From Bacteroidia bacterium (GTDB lineage Bacteria; Bacteroidota; Bacteroidia; Flavobacteriales_D; Sanyastnellaceae): DNA of 64,000 bases. The notes below the pieces were generated by a model. That model ran no database searches and was not told the origin of the DNA. It saw nothing but the letters and a program-made list of their open reading frames with translations. Location of the stretch: NCBI GenBank assembly GCA_030427925.1, contig JAUICJ010000002.1, positions 1-64,000 of the forward strand, in the 5' to 3' direction. Shown piece by piece: positions 1 through 8,228 of this stretch (positions within the stretch are counted from its first letter, which is position 1; each line of letters opens with the position of its first letter). Made by a program: the position numbers and the translations under genes.

Positions 1-1377
1 TGCCTTGGGAGCAGCCTCGTCGGCTCCACTTACATCTTGGACGAACCGAGCATCGGCCTGCACCCGCACGACACCCAGCGACTCATTGCAGTCCTCCACG
101 GATTGCGCGATTTGGGAAACACGGTCGTGGTGGTGGAGCACGACGAGGACATCCTGGCCGCTGCCGATCACGTCATCGACATGGGGCCGCTGGCGGGAAC
201 GCACGGCGGCGAAGTGGTATTCTCGGGCACCTTGGAGGCGTGTGCATCCCTTCCTGCGGATCACCCTTCGTTGACTGCGGCTTATTTGTCCCAGCGAAAG
301 CGCATTCCCCTTCCCGAACGTCCACGGCCCTTGAAAGATGTTCTGCAACTGCGGAGCGCACGGGCGAACAATTTGAAGGGCGTTGACATCGACATCCCGC
401 TGCACGCCTTGACCGTGGTGGCCGGAGTCAGCGGATCGGGAAAGAGCACCCTCATCAACGAAGTCTTCACCCCGCTCGTGCGGGCGGAGTTGGAGGGCCT
501 TCAACCTCCGAGGGCACGCGGAACGTTGAGCGGAGAATGGGGCAACCTGAACTCGCTGGAAAGCGTGGACCAAAACCCGCTCGGTAAAAACTCCCGCTCC
601 AACCCCGTCACCTACGTCAAAGCCTTCGACGACATCCGCGCCTTGTTCGCGTCGACCGCCATGGCTCAAGCCCGAGGCTACAAAGCGGGACACTTCTCCT
701 TCAACGTGCCGGGAGGCCGCTGCGACCAATGCGACGGGGAAGGCGAAGTCACGATCGGCATGCAGTTCATGGCCGACATTCGATTGACGTGCGATGCGTG
801 CAAGGGATTGCGGTTCAAGTCCGATGTCCTCGAGGTCAAGTGGCGCAACCGGCACATCGCCGATGTCCTCGCCATGACCGTCGACGAGGCCATCGGCTTT
901 TTCTCGGAAAACGACCCGACCTCCAATAAGCGACCGGCAGCCTTGACCAAAATCGTCGAAAAGCTCCAGCCGCTGGCCGATGTTGGACTGGGGTATTTGG
1001 CGCTCGGCCAGGGTTCCCACACCCTCAGCGGCGGGGAGGCGCAGCGCATCAAACTCGCCACCTTCCTTTCCAAGGGCTCGCGCAACGGCTCAACGCTGTT
1101 CGTATTCGATGAACCCACCACGGGCTTGCACGTGCACGACGTTCAGCGCTTGCTCGACGCGTTCGACGCCCTCATCGACCAAGGCCACACGTTGGTGGTC
1201 ATTGAGCACCACCTCGATGTGTTGGCCCATGCCGACCACCTCATCGACATGGGACCGGGCGGTGGCGCCGCGGGCGGGCAGTGCGTCTTCCAAGGCCCAC
1301 CCGAAGGCGCCCTCCAAGCGCCGGATTCCGTAACAGGTCCCCACCTGCAATCGAAATTCGTTCCGGCACAGGCCTAA
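1..1377 (+). CDS. uvrA: UvrA-family excinuclease ABC subunit A, C-terminal part (5' end outside the window)
   Basis: UvrA is the DNA-damage-recognition ATPase of nucleotide excision repair. The frame is open from base 1, so the start lies to the left. The end of the first ATPase domain (LDEPSIGLH near 37-63) is followed by a second complete ABC domain. That domain has P-loop GVSGSGKST (about 424-450), two CxxC pairs of the zinc module (721-732 and 790-801) with SNPVTY before them, signature LSGGEAQRIKLA (about 1024-1059) and Walker B DEPTTGLH. Signature, zinc module and order are those of UvrA, not of a transporter ATPase. Some wording (VDQNPLGKNSRSN, FVFDEPTTGLH) suggests a UvrA paralogue rather than the canonical copy, but the missing N-terminus prevents a decision. 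Confidence 0.92.
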   Translation, partial: CLGSSLVGSTYILDEPSIGLHPHDTQRLIAVLHGLRDLGNTVVVVEHDEDILAAADHVIDMGPLAGTHGGEVVFSGTLEACASLPADHPSLTAAYLSQRKRIPLPERPRPLKDVLQLRSARANNLKGVDIDIPLHALTVVAGVSGSGKSTLINEVFTPLVRAELEGLQPPRARGTLSGEWGNLNSLESVDQNPLGKNSRSNPVTYVKAFDDIRALFASTAMAQARGYKAGHFSFNVPGGRCDQCDGEGEVTIGMQFMADIRLTCDACKGLRFKSDVLEVKWRNRHIADVLAMTVDEAIGFFSENDPTSNKRPAALTKIVEKLQPLADVGLGYLALGQGSHTLSGGEAQRIKLATFLSKGSRNGSTLFVFDEPTTGLHVHDVQRLLDAFDALIDQGHTLVVIEHHLDVLAHADHLIDMGPGGGAAGGQCVFQGPPEGALQAPDSVTGPHLQSKFVPAQA

Positions 1378-1381
1378 ACGA

Positions 1382-1423
1382 CATCGGCCGGCAACCGCCC
1401 GTTGAGGGAAGTGCCGGCCGATG
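1382..1423. terminator. Perfect 12-bp inverted repeat between convergent genes
   Basis: CATCGGCCGGCA (1382-1393) and its exact complement (1412-1423) flank an 18-nt loop. It sits between the end of the uvrA-type gene and the end of the convergent secreted-protein gene. There is no T-run on either side, so it would be a non-canonical or Rho-assisted terminator at best. Confidence 0.45.
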
Positions 1424-1441
1424 CCCACGGAGGCTTGGAAA

Positions 1442-2062
1442 TCAGTCCCGTGGAGGCAGCTCCAATTTCACGCCTTCGACCTGAATGGGCGTGACGCTGC
1501 CGACGATGTTGCCGGCTTCGTCAAACGTTTGGGCTTCGCGTCCATGCAAGTTGATGACGCCTTCAATGGGTCCGTCAGCGGTGAGTTGCATGAGCAGGAT
1601 TTTCCGGTCGGGAGGAGCGATGGCTTGGAATTCCGTCGGAACGACGAACCACGCTCCGTTGTTGGTTTCGAAATCGCCCCCTGCTTCGAAGGCATCGAAG
1701 CTCAAGTCGGGTGGGAAGGAAGACACCTTGTTGAGGTAGTTGTCCGCCTTTCCGATGGTGAACCAGGTGTCGTAACGCAAGGAGCGGTCCTGCTCCACGT
1801 CATACCGCTGAACCTCACTCGCAAGCGCGCCACCTTTAGGATGCTGGTAGAAACCGTTTTCGGCGTGCAGTCGCAACGGCGCGTTTTCCTCGCCAAACAC
1901 GGCGTCAATGACATCACCGGGGTTCTCCATCAACGCATAAACGCGCCAAGTTTGGCCTTTAACGAGGCCGTTGTTGGGGACCTCCTCGATGACGAGCTCT
2001 TGGAATTGAGCGAATGTCAACGCGGGAGCGAGCGCCAACGCTAGGGTAAAAATCTTCTGCAT
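1442..2062 (-). CDS. Secreted protein built of one copy of a recurring 165-residue domain; function unknown
   Basis: A 206-residue protein with a clear signal peptide (residues 1-19, cleavage after TFA). The mature part is almost entirely one domain: TWRVYALMENP (about 42), FYQHPKGG (about 75), YDTWFTIG (about 100), GAWFVVP (about 140), LLMQLTADG (about 158) and a final INLHGRE segment. The same order of motifs occurs three times in the 38327-41650 protein and in part near the start of the 3074-6217 adhesin. No T9SS sorting domain follows, so this is a stand-alone copy. It ends 36 bp before porP/sprF and reads the same way, with TAAATTTAG 17 nt before the start as a possible promoter. I do not recognise a named family. 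Confidence 0.8.
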   Translation of the reverse strand: MQKIFTLALALAPALTFAQFQELVIEEVPNNGLVKGQTWRVYALMENPGDVIDAVFGEENAPLRLHAENGFYQHPKGGALASEVQRYDVEQDRSLRYDTWFTIGKADNYLNKVSSFPPDLSFDAFEAGGDFETNNGAWFVVPTEFQAIAPPDRKILLMQLTADGPIEGVINLHGREAQTFDEAGNIVGSVTPIQVEGVKLELPPRD

Positions 2063-2098
2063 GTCCTGGTAGTTCCCCCTAAATTTACAACAATTGAA

Positions 2099-3067
2099 TC
2101 AGCGGACAAGTCGGCTGCGGCTGATGATGCGCTTGCTGTTGAGCGATCGGCTCGAGAACCCCCCGTTGCGCGGCATGAAATAGGTCAAGGTGACCTCGTG
2201 CGTGTGGGGGCTGAACAAGCGCGCGTCCGTGGACGTGATGTCGTAGGTATAGGCCAAACCGAATTGCTCGTAATCGAAGCCCGCCCCCACGAGCACCGCA
2301 TCCCCTGCTCGGAAGCCGAGCATGAGCCATGCCGTTTGGGCGTAACGCGCTTTCGCATAGACGTCCAATTGTGCAGGAGTCACTGCGGTGAACCGAACAA
2401 GGCCGGCGGTTTCGATGGAGAAATCCTTGTTTACATCGTATTCGTAACGCCCCATGAACCGAAAATGGCGGAACAGGGAGTTCTCGTTGTTGGTGGTGCC
2501 GATGTTGGAAGGGTTGATTCCGGATTTGGACTGAAGCAGCTGCGGAATGGCAAAGCCAAACGAGTACGCATCCCCGAAAATCATCATGCCAAAGTTCGCG
2601 TCCAAGCTCATGCTCTGCTCCATGCCCCATTGCAGCGCCGGATCCTCCACATCCCACACCTCCAAATCGTTGTCAAACGACCACTGGCTGGCCATCAAAC
2701 TCAATCCGAACGAAACCGCGTCGTAGTTGTTCAGGTCGATCGTGTAACTCCCCGTCAATTCGACCCCAGATTGCTGAATGGCCCCTCCGGTGTTGTCCGA
2801 ATAGATGACCCCGCCAATGCCGAATCGGTTGGGCAAGCTGGTGTGTGCCGAAATGGTGTTGGTGCGCGGTGCGCCGTCAAATCCCGTCCACTGGTTGCGG
2901 AACGAAGCGGAAATGGGGCTTTCCGGCAACGTGCCCGCCACAGCGGGATTGCTCAAGTAAGGGTTGACTAAAAACTGCGACCGGCGGAAGACTTGCTGCG
3001 CCTGCGCAGTCGTAGCGAATCCTGCCACCAATGCGGCTCCCCATGCGATGTTGCGGATGATGCTCAT
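2099..3067 (-). CDS. PorP/SprF family type IX secretion-associated outer-membrane protein
   Basis: PorP/SprF proteins are small beta-barrels that work with the T9SS to export or anchor partner adhesins that carry a type B C-terminal domain. This 322-residue protein starts with a signal peptide (cleavage near AQAQ, residue 24). It then shows the family hallmark after the signal: FLVNPYLSNPAVAG (about 32-45), followed by FRNQWTGFDGAP. The length is typical. It begins 6 bp after the stop of the SprB-repeat protein, the usual adhesin-SprF pairing, so this is probably a dedicated export partner rather than the core PorP. Its own paralogue number cannot be judged from one window. Confidence 0.93.
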   Translation of the reverse strand: MSIIRNIAWGAALVAGFATTAQAQQVFRRSQFLVNPYLSNPAVAGTLPESPISASFRNQWTGFDGAPRTNTISAHTSLPNRFGIGGVIYSDNTGGAIQQSGVELTGSYTIDLNNYDAVSFGLSLMASQWSFDNDLEVWDVEDPALQWGMEQSMSLDANFGMMIFGDAYSFGFAIPQLLQSKSGINPSNIGTTNNENSLFRHFRFMGRYEYDVNKDFSIETAGLVRFTAVTPAQLDVYAKARYAQTAWLMLGFRAGDAVLVGAGFDYEQFGLAYTYDITSTDARLFSPHTHEVTLTYFMPRNGGFSSRSLNSKRIISRSRLVR

Positions 3068-3073
3068 GGTGAC

Positions 3074-6000
3074 TTAGTATTTCAAGGTGACGGTTCCCGT
3101 AATCGGCGCATTGCCGTTCGCGAACTCGATGGTGTAGTAGTAATCGGCCATGGGCAGGGGCGCGTTGTTGTAACGGCCATCCCACCGGGTTTCGTAGCCC
3201 TGGGATTCGAACAGCACCTGACCGTAGCGATTGAACACCGTCACGCGGGCGCTCGGGAAGTATTCCAATCCCCCAACGATCCACTCATCGTTGTAGCCGT
3301 CCCCGTTGGGCGTGATGGCTTCCGCGATGAAGAGGCATCCGATGGTCGGCTCGACTTCGACGGTTTGGGTGATGGTGCAACCGAGGTCGTCCGTGATGAC
3401 CACGCTGTAGACGTCTTCGGCCAGTCCCGTTGCGGTGGCTGTGGTTTGGGCCAAATTATCGCTCCACAAGAACTCAATCGGCTCGTACCCCCCCGTCACC
3501 GAGGCGGTCGCCGTGCCATCCTCCTCGTTCCAACACGTCACCGGTGAGCTCAGCATCACCACTTCCATGTCCGTCACCTCCTCGGCCCCGACCACGAACA
3601 CCGTGTCCTCCGTGCAGCCCACAGCGTCCACCAACGAAACCGCGTATTCCCCCTCGTACAAATTGTCCAAATCAATGCCCGCCGGGAACACCTCCCAAGT
3701 CAGCACGCCCGTGCCCCCAGTCGGGAAGATGTTCGCGGCCCCGTCGTTCATGCCGGTGCAGGTTACGTTCGTGACCGCCATCAGCACTTCAAGCGCGGGC
3801 GGCGCATCGATGGTGAAAGCCGACTCCGTTACGCAGCCGTTGGCATCGGTAACCGTCGCCTCGTATTCGCCTTGACACAGCGCGCCCAAGTTGAAGTTCG
3901 TGCTGCCGTTGACTTCCAACTCAATCGACCCTGTTCCTCCTGCAAAATCGAGGATGGCGCTGCCGTTGCAGTCCCCACCACAGGCGATGTTTTGGGTGGA
4001 CAACACCTCCAAAGTCAGCGGATCCGGTTCGACAAACAGGATGTCGGACTGCAACGTGCAGCCGCTCTCGTCGATGATTTCCAAGGTTGTGGTGCCCGCC
4101 CCAAGGCCCTCAAGGGTGAACGGCAACGTCGTGGCAACGGGCGAAACCAACTCGATCTCGCCGGTCCCCCCAATGGCGCTCACGCTCACCGACCCATCGT
4201 CAAATCCAAAGCACGAAATTTCATCCGTGTTCAAGATCAACTGCATCGGCTCCGGCTCCGTCAGGGTCAAGCCCGTCACGGACACCATGCAATTCGATTC
4301 ATCCATGACGTTGATGGTGTACGTCCCCACCGGCAAATCGAAGCACGGGGTGTTCACGAACGCATCCTCCGGGGGATCCACTTGGTACATCAACGTGCCA
4401 TTGCCTCCCGAGGCTCCCACCACGCAAATCGACCCATCCGCCTGCCCCGCGCAGCTCACGTTGCTCACGACGACATCGAACTCAATCGGCGTGGGCTCGG
4501 AAATGACCACCGTGTCTTGAATCACGCAGTTGTTGGCATCGATGGTGTTGGCCAAATACGTTCCCGCGCACAAGGCATTTGGATTCGCTCCCGCACCGGC
4601 CAGCGTCGTCACCACAAAATCATAGGGAGCTGTTCCTCCCGAAGCGGACTGAACCACCGTTCCGTTGCACTCTCCAGCACAACCGAGGTCCGTGGAATTC
4701 ACTTCCGTCGCCACCGCTTCCGGCTGCGTGATTTCAAAATCCGTTGTTGCCGTGCAACCGTTTTCGTCGGTGATGGTCACGTCGTAGTTCGCCGGCCCCA
4801 AGTCAGCGAAGTTGACCACCAACGGAGCGCCTCCCGCCAACGCATCCATCGCGGGGTTCGCCTCCCAAATCAACGTTCCGGTGCCACCGGTCACCACACC
4901 GGACACGGCGCCATCGTCCGCCCCGAAACAGGTCACGTCCTCGGCCTCCAAGTTGAACAGCAATGCAGCCGGGCAATTCAATTCAATCAAGGCTTCCACC
5001 GCGCAGCCGTTTGCATCCTCTGCGTGGAACTCGTAGCCCCCATCCCCTTGGATGCAAGGCAAGCCGATCCAATCGTTTTGCCCGTTGGGCAGGGTGATGA
5101 CCCCGGGATTCGTCGCGAGGAAAGCCGAAAACTCGTAGGGTTCCGTTCCGCCAGCAACTTCCATGTGCACGACGGACGCGTTCTCTCCAGGGCAAACGTT
5201 GTCTTGCTCCAGCGTGAACGACACCTCAAAAGCCGGTGGTTCAACGAACGAGAACGCCTCCGACGTGTCGCGGCAGGTGTTGCCATCGACAAGGGCTACG
5301 AAGTATTCCCCTTCAGCCAAGCCCGTGAATTGGTTGTTGCCCGTTTGCGTGGCGATGAGCGTGGTGTCCGCGGCGCTGAACAACTCGTACGTGATGCCGG
5401 GGTTGGCGCCACCTTGTGGCTGGATTTCCACCGTGGCCAAATCCCCGAAGCAGTCGATGTCGCTGATCACGTTCACGGCCGCATCCTCCTCGGACCAGAC
5501 CTCGCATGGGGGTTCCACCGTGAGCATGCCACCGTTGGTTTCCATGCAGTACAACTGGATGTCTCCGGCCGCTTGGCTGCCCTCGGGAAAGACCTGAAAG
5601 CAGGCGTGAAAGTCAAACGGACCGCATGTGGTGATGTGGAACAACTCGATTTGGAGCGATTCCCCGCAAACCAACCCCGCGCCTCCATTCAAGATGAACG
5701 CCCCGTCGTCCACGGTCATGTCGCAAAAACCCGTGATGTTGTTGTAGACCGAGGATATGTTCGGCGTAGCCAGGATGCCCACTCCTCCGAAAGACAGGTA
5801 GCTATCGAATTCAAGCTCCGGAATGAGGGAAAAGAAGATTTCGTTCAAACTTTCCAAATACAACACCCCGTACAGCGGCGTGTTGTAGCATCCGCAAGGC
5901 GCGTTCAAAACGATCGGCGCGGTCAAATCCGCCGCGTTGTTGGCCGAGAACACCGAAACGAGCTTGTCAGTGGGGTTGGTGAAGTTGGCGAAGACCCGAT

Positions 6001-6217
6001 AGGTCGTATACCCAGCGAGCACATTCTCCTCGTCAAAGTCGTAGGCCGGCGTGCCGGGCGCGCTCCCTGTGAGGGGCGCCGGGGCGTAAAATGTCGTGTC
6101 CACTTCCCAGGTCACGGACACCATTTGGCCTAAAACACTGAAGTTCAATAAAATGAGACCAACAAATGCGGCCCATGCAGATGGCAAAACTCCGGTGCGA
6201 ATGTTCTTTTGAATCAT
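3074..6217 (-). CDS. SprB-repeat adhesin with T9SS type B (gliding-motility-type) C-terminal domain
   Basis: A 1047-residue cell-surface protein. ATG 6217 is chosen because it gives a good signal peptide (residues 1-31, cleavage near VLGQ); the longer frame would need a TTG. The region about 55-235 resembles the first half of the domain in the 1442-2062 protein (TYRVFANFTNP, FDSYLSFGG). Nine SprB-type repeats follow, each with a C-F/A-G-x-x-D/N-G-x ... GGTG core. The last ~85 residues begin TPNGDGYNDEW and end in the strand pattern of the type B sorting domain. SprB-type adhesins support gliding or attachment and need an SprF partner, here encoded immediately downstream. The repeats are cysteine-paired and acidic. 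Confidence 0.93.
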   Translation of the reverse strand: MIQKNIRTGVLPSAWAAFVGLILLNFSVLGQMVSVTWEVDTTFYAPAPLTGSAPGTPAYDFDEENVLAGYTTYRVFANFTNPTDKLVSVFSANNAADLTAPIVLNAPCGCYNTPLYGVLYLESLNEIFFSLIPELEFDSYLSFGGVGILATPNISSVYNNITGFCDMTVDDGAFILNGGAGLVCGESLQIELFHITTCGPFDFHACFQVFPEGSQAAGDIQLYCMETNGGMLTVEPPCEVWSEEDAAVNVISDIDCFGDLATVEIQPQGGANPGITYELFSAADTTLIATQTGNNQFTGLAEGEYFVALVDGNTCRDTSEAFSFVEPPAFEVSFTLEQDNVCPGENASVVHMEVAGGTEPYEFSAFLATNPGVITLPNGQNDWIGLPCIQGDGGYEFHAEDANGCAVEALIELNCPAALLFNLEAEDVTCFGADDGAVSGVVTGGTGTLIWEANPAMDALAGGAPLVVNFADLGPANYDVTITDENGCTATTDFEITQPEAVATEVNSTDLGCAGECNGTVVQSASGGTAPYDFVVTTLAGAGANPNALCAGTYLANTIDANNCVIQDTVVISEPTPIEFDVVVSNVSCAGQADGSICVVGASGGNGTLMYQVDPPEDAFVNTPCFDLPVGTYTINVMDESNCMVSVTGLTLTEPEPMQLILNTDEISCFGFDDGSVSVSAIGGTGEIELVSPVATTLPFTLEGLGAGTTTLEIIDESGCTLQSDILFVEPDPLTLEVLSTQNIACGGDCNGSAILDFAGGTGSIELEVNGSTNFNLGALCQGEYEATVTDANGCVTESAFTIDAPPALEVLMAVTNVTCTGMNDGAANIFPTGGTGVLTWEVFPAGIDLDNLYEGEYAVSLVDAVGCTEDTVFVVGAEEVTDMEVVMLSSPVTCWNEEDGTATASVTGGYEPIEFLWSDNLAQTTATATGLAEDVYSVVITDDLGCTITQTVEVEPTIGCLFIAEAITPNGDGYNDEWIVGGLEYFPSARVTVFNRYGQVLFESQGYETRWDGRYNNAPLPMADYYYTIEFANGNAPITGTVTLKY

Positions 6218-6349
6218 GGCAGGTTCGGTCAATTCTCGCTCCAATTAGGACGTCAGAAGGAAAGACCAACACAGCGCCTGAAGCGTTGCTTCGTCCTAAC
6301 TTCGGCGCGCAAAATAAGGCAATATGGGCAGACAACGCACACCCCACAA

Positions 6350-7099
6350 ATGAGCACGCGCACGGAAGATTGGCCGAAGGCGACCCGGCCCCACCGTTTG
6401 GTCCACGTAGATGAGCAGGTGGTGGTGGTGGACAAACCGAGCCACCTGTTGGTCCATCGGACGGACCTCGCCCTCCAAGACCCCGATAACTTGCGCGAAC
6501 GGCTGCTGGCCGAAGGGGTCATCGATCACCGCTGGCACCCCGTCAACCGCATCGACCGACCGACGAGCGGCCTCGTTCTGTTTGCACGTGGGGGCGAGGC
6601 GCACCGCATGCTCCACGAACAGTTCGCCTCCCACCGCGTCGAAAAGCGCTACGTGGCGATCGTTCGGGGATGGCTGGACGCCCCGTGCACCGTGGACAAA
6701 CCCCTCCCCACCAGCCACAACGCCCTTCCGAAGGACGCGTCAACGGACTTCATTCCAAGGGCCCATTTCGAATGGCCGGTGGCCATCACCCGCTACCCCA
6801 CGAGCCGCTTCAGCCTCGTCGAATGCCGCCCCTCCACGGGCCGCTACCACCAAATCCGCTTGCACCTGCGTCACCTGCGCCACCCCATCATCGGCGACTC
6901 CGCGCACGGCGACAAACCGCACAACCGGTTCTTCGCGGACCACTTCACCCACCGGCCGCTGTATCTGCATGCGGGTCACCTCGCGATCCGGCATCCAGAC
7001 GGAACGGAACGCCTCTGGAAATCGCCGTTGCCGGAAGATTGGCAGGAAGTGATGGAAACGTTTGGATGGGGGACGGAAACCGCTTTCCTTCGTGATTGA
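6350..7099 (+). CDS. truC: tRNA pseudouridine synthase of the RluA family, TruC type
   Basis: TruC isomerises U65 in tRNA acceptor stems. The 249-residue protein has the catalytic-Asp motif RIDRPTSGLVLF (about 68-79), a typical KRYVAIVRGW segment, and the TruC-specific string MPVA-type/TRYPTSRFSLVE followed by TGRYHQIRLHLRHLRHPIIG and DSAHGD. These last blocks match TruC better than RluA/RluC/RluD. ATG 6350 is preferred over the upstream in-frame start at 6209, which lies in a stretch without protein-like composition and antisense to the adhesin start. TAACTTCG at 6297-6304 may be its promoter. The stop overlaps the next ATG (TGATG), so the two genes are translationally coupled. Confidence 0.93.
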   Translation: MSTRTEDWPKATRPHRLVHVDEQVVVVDKPSHLLVHRTDLALQDPDNLRERLLAEGVIDHRWHPVNRIDRPTSGLVLFARGGEAHRMLHEQFASHRVEKRYVAIVRGWLDAPCTVDKPLPTSHNALPKDASTDFIPRAHFEWPVAITRYPTSRFSLVECRPSTGRYHQIRLHLRHLRHPIIGDSAHGDKPHNRFFADHFTHRPLYLHAGHLAIRHPDGTERLWKSPLPEDWQEVMETFGWGTETAFLRD

Positions 7100-8145
7100 T
7101 GTTTGGTTTCGACGACCGGGATAAAACCGAATTCCCCTTTCCCTTTCGCACGGGCGAGGCATGGGAAGCGCCAGAGTACGGCAACCCCCTCGCGTGGGGG
7201 CTGCATCCGCGTTTCAACAAATTGCAGGCGTGGCCGAAGGGCTACGGTCCGATGCCGGACCCGGTGCCGCACCCCTTGCACCCGGCGGTGATTCCCGCGG
7301 CCGATTCGGCGGCTCCGTTGGCCGATGTGTTTTTCGTGCACCCGACGACGCACCGCGGTGTGGGTGAAGAGTGGAACGCCGCGTGGAACGACGAGGTGGC
7401 ACGGGCCATCGCCGACGCGTGGCCGCTTCAGCACCAGGCTTCGGCGTTTCGGGGATGCGGTCGGGTGTTCGCCCCGCGTTATCGGCAGGCGCACCTTCGC
7501 GTCTTTTATCAGGATGTGCCGGATGGAGCGGCGGCGTTGGATTTGGCCTACAGCGACGTGCGGCGCGCCTTCGACTGGTACCTCGAGCACGAGGACCGCG
7601 GGCTGCCCCTCATCCTCGCGGGACACAGCCAAGGGAGTTACCACCTCATCCGGCTGATGCGCGAACGATTCGATGACGCCGGTTCGGAGCTCGCCCAACG
7701 GTTGGTGGCCGCTTATGTGCCGGGGATGCAACTCGACCCCGCCGGTTTTCAGCACCTGAAGCCGATGCACGAGCCGGAGGCCACTGGAGGTTACTTGACG
7801 TGGATGACGGTGGCGCGCGGGCACTATCCGGATTACTACCGCGATGACTTCGTGAAAAATCCGACCGTGAATCCGACAACTTGGACAGCGGATTTGGAGG
7901 AATACAGTGCTTATGGGGCGCACCTCGGCATCCTGAACCGGAAGATGCAGCTGCGGTATTCGCGGACCATTCGAGCCATTCCAAAGGACGGACTGCTGTG
8001 GATTCGGCCGCTCCGGATGCCGTTGGGGTCGATGCTGGGGTTGAAGGATTGGCACATTGCGGATTACAATTTGTTCTGGGCCAACATCCGGCACAACGCG
8101 GAACTGCGGACGCAAGCGTGGCATGCGCGCCACCGGAACGGCTGA
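7099..8145 (+). CDS. DUF3089 family alpha/beta-hydrolase-like protein
   Basis: A 348-residue protein with the DUF3089 pattern: [13 protein letters not shown] near residue 75, [15 protein letters not shown] near 132, [14 protein letters not shown] near 155, then the nucleophile elbow GHSQGSYHL near 179. The elbow G-H-S-Q-G marks an alpha/beta hydrolase fold, and this family resembles lipases and esterases; the natural substrate is unknown. No signal peptide is visible, so it is probably cytoplasmic. The ATG at 7099 shares bases with the truC stop. A TTG one codon upstream is less likely. Confidence 0.88.
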   Translation: MFGFDDRDKTEFPFPFRTGEAWEAPEYGNPLAWGLHPRFNKLQAWPKGYGPMPDPVPHPLHPAVIPAADSAAPLADVFFVHPTTHRGVGEEWNAAWNDEVARAIADAWPLQHQASAFRGCGRVFAPRYRQAHLRVFYQDVPDGAAALDLAYSDVRRAFDWYLEHEDRGLPLILAGHSQGSYHLIRLMRERFDDAGSELAQRLVAAYVPGMQLDPAGFQHLKPMHEPEATGGYLTWMTVARGHYPDYYRDDFVKNPTVNPTTWTADLEEYSAYGAHLGILNRKMQLRYSRTIRAIPKDGLLWIRPLRMPLGSMLGLKDWHIADYNLFWANIRHNAELRTQAWHARHRNG

Positions 8146-8188
8146 GCAGGTCGGGACGAAAACGCGCGGTGGTCGGAGGCGCGCGGGT

Positions 8189-8196
8189 TAACTTTG
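8189..8196 (+). promoter_or_regulatory. -7 promoter box for icmF
   Basis: TAACTTTG is a perfect match to the Bacteroidota -7 consensus TAnnTTTG. It lies 43 bp after the DUF3089 stop and 32 nt before the icmF ATG, giving a leader of roughly 25-30 nt. The -33 TTG element is not obvious. Confidence 0.6.
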
Positions 8197-8228
8197 CGGC
8201 GGTTTTGGCCTCAAACACCATCAACGAC

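Noticed and set aside
3872-6133. 753-codon open frame antisense to the SprB-repeat adhesin
   Set aside because: No domain, Arg/His-rich shadow composition; the adhesin strand has signal peptide, repeats and sorting domain. High-GC coding commonly leaves long open antisense frames.
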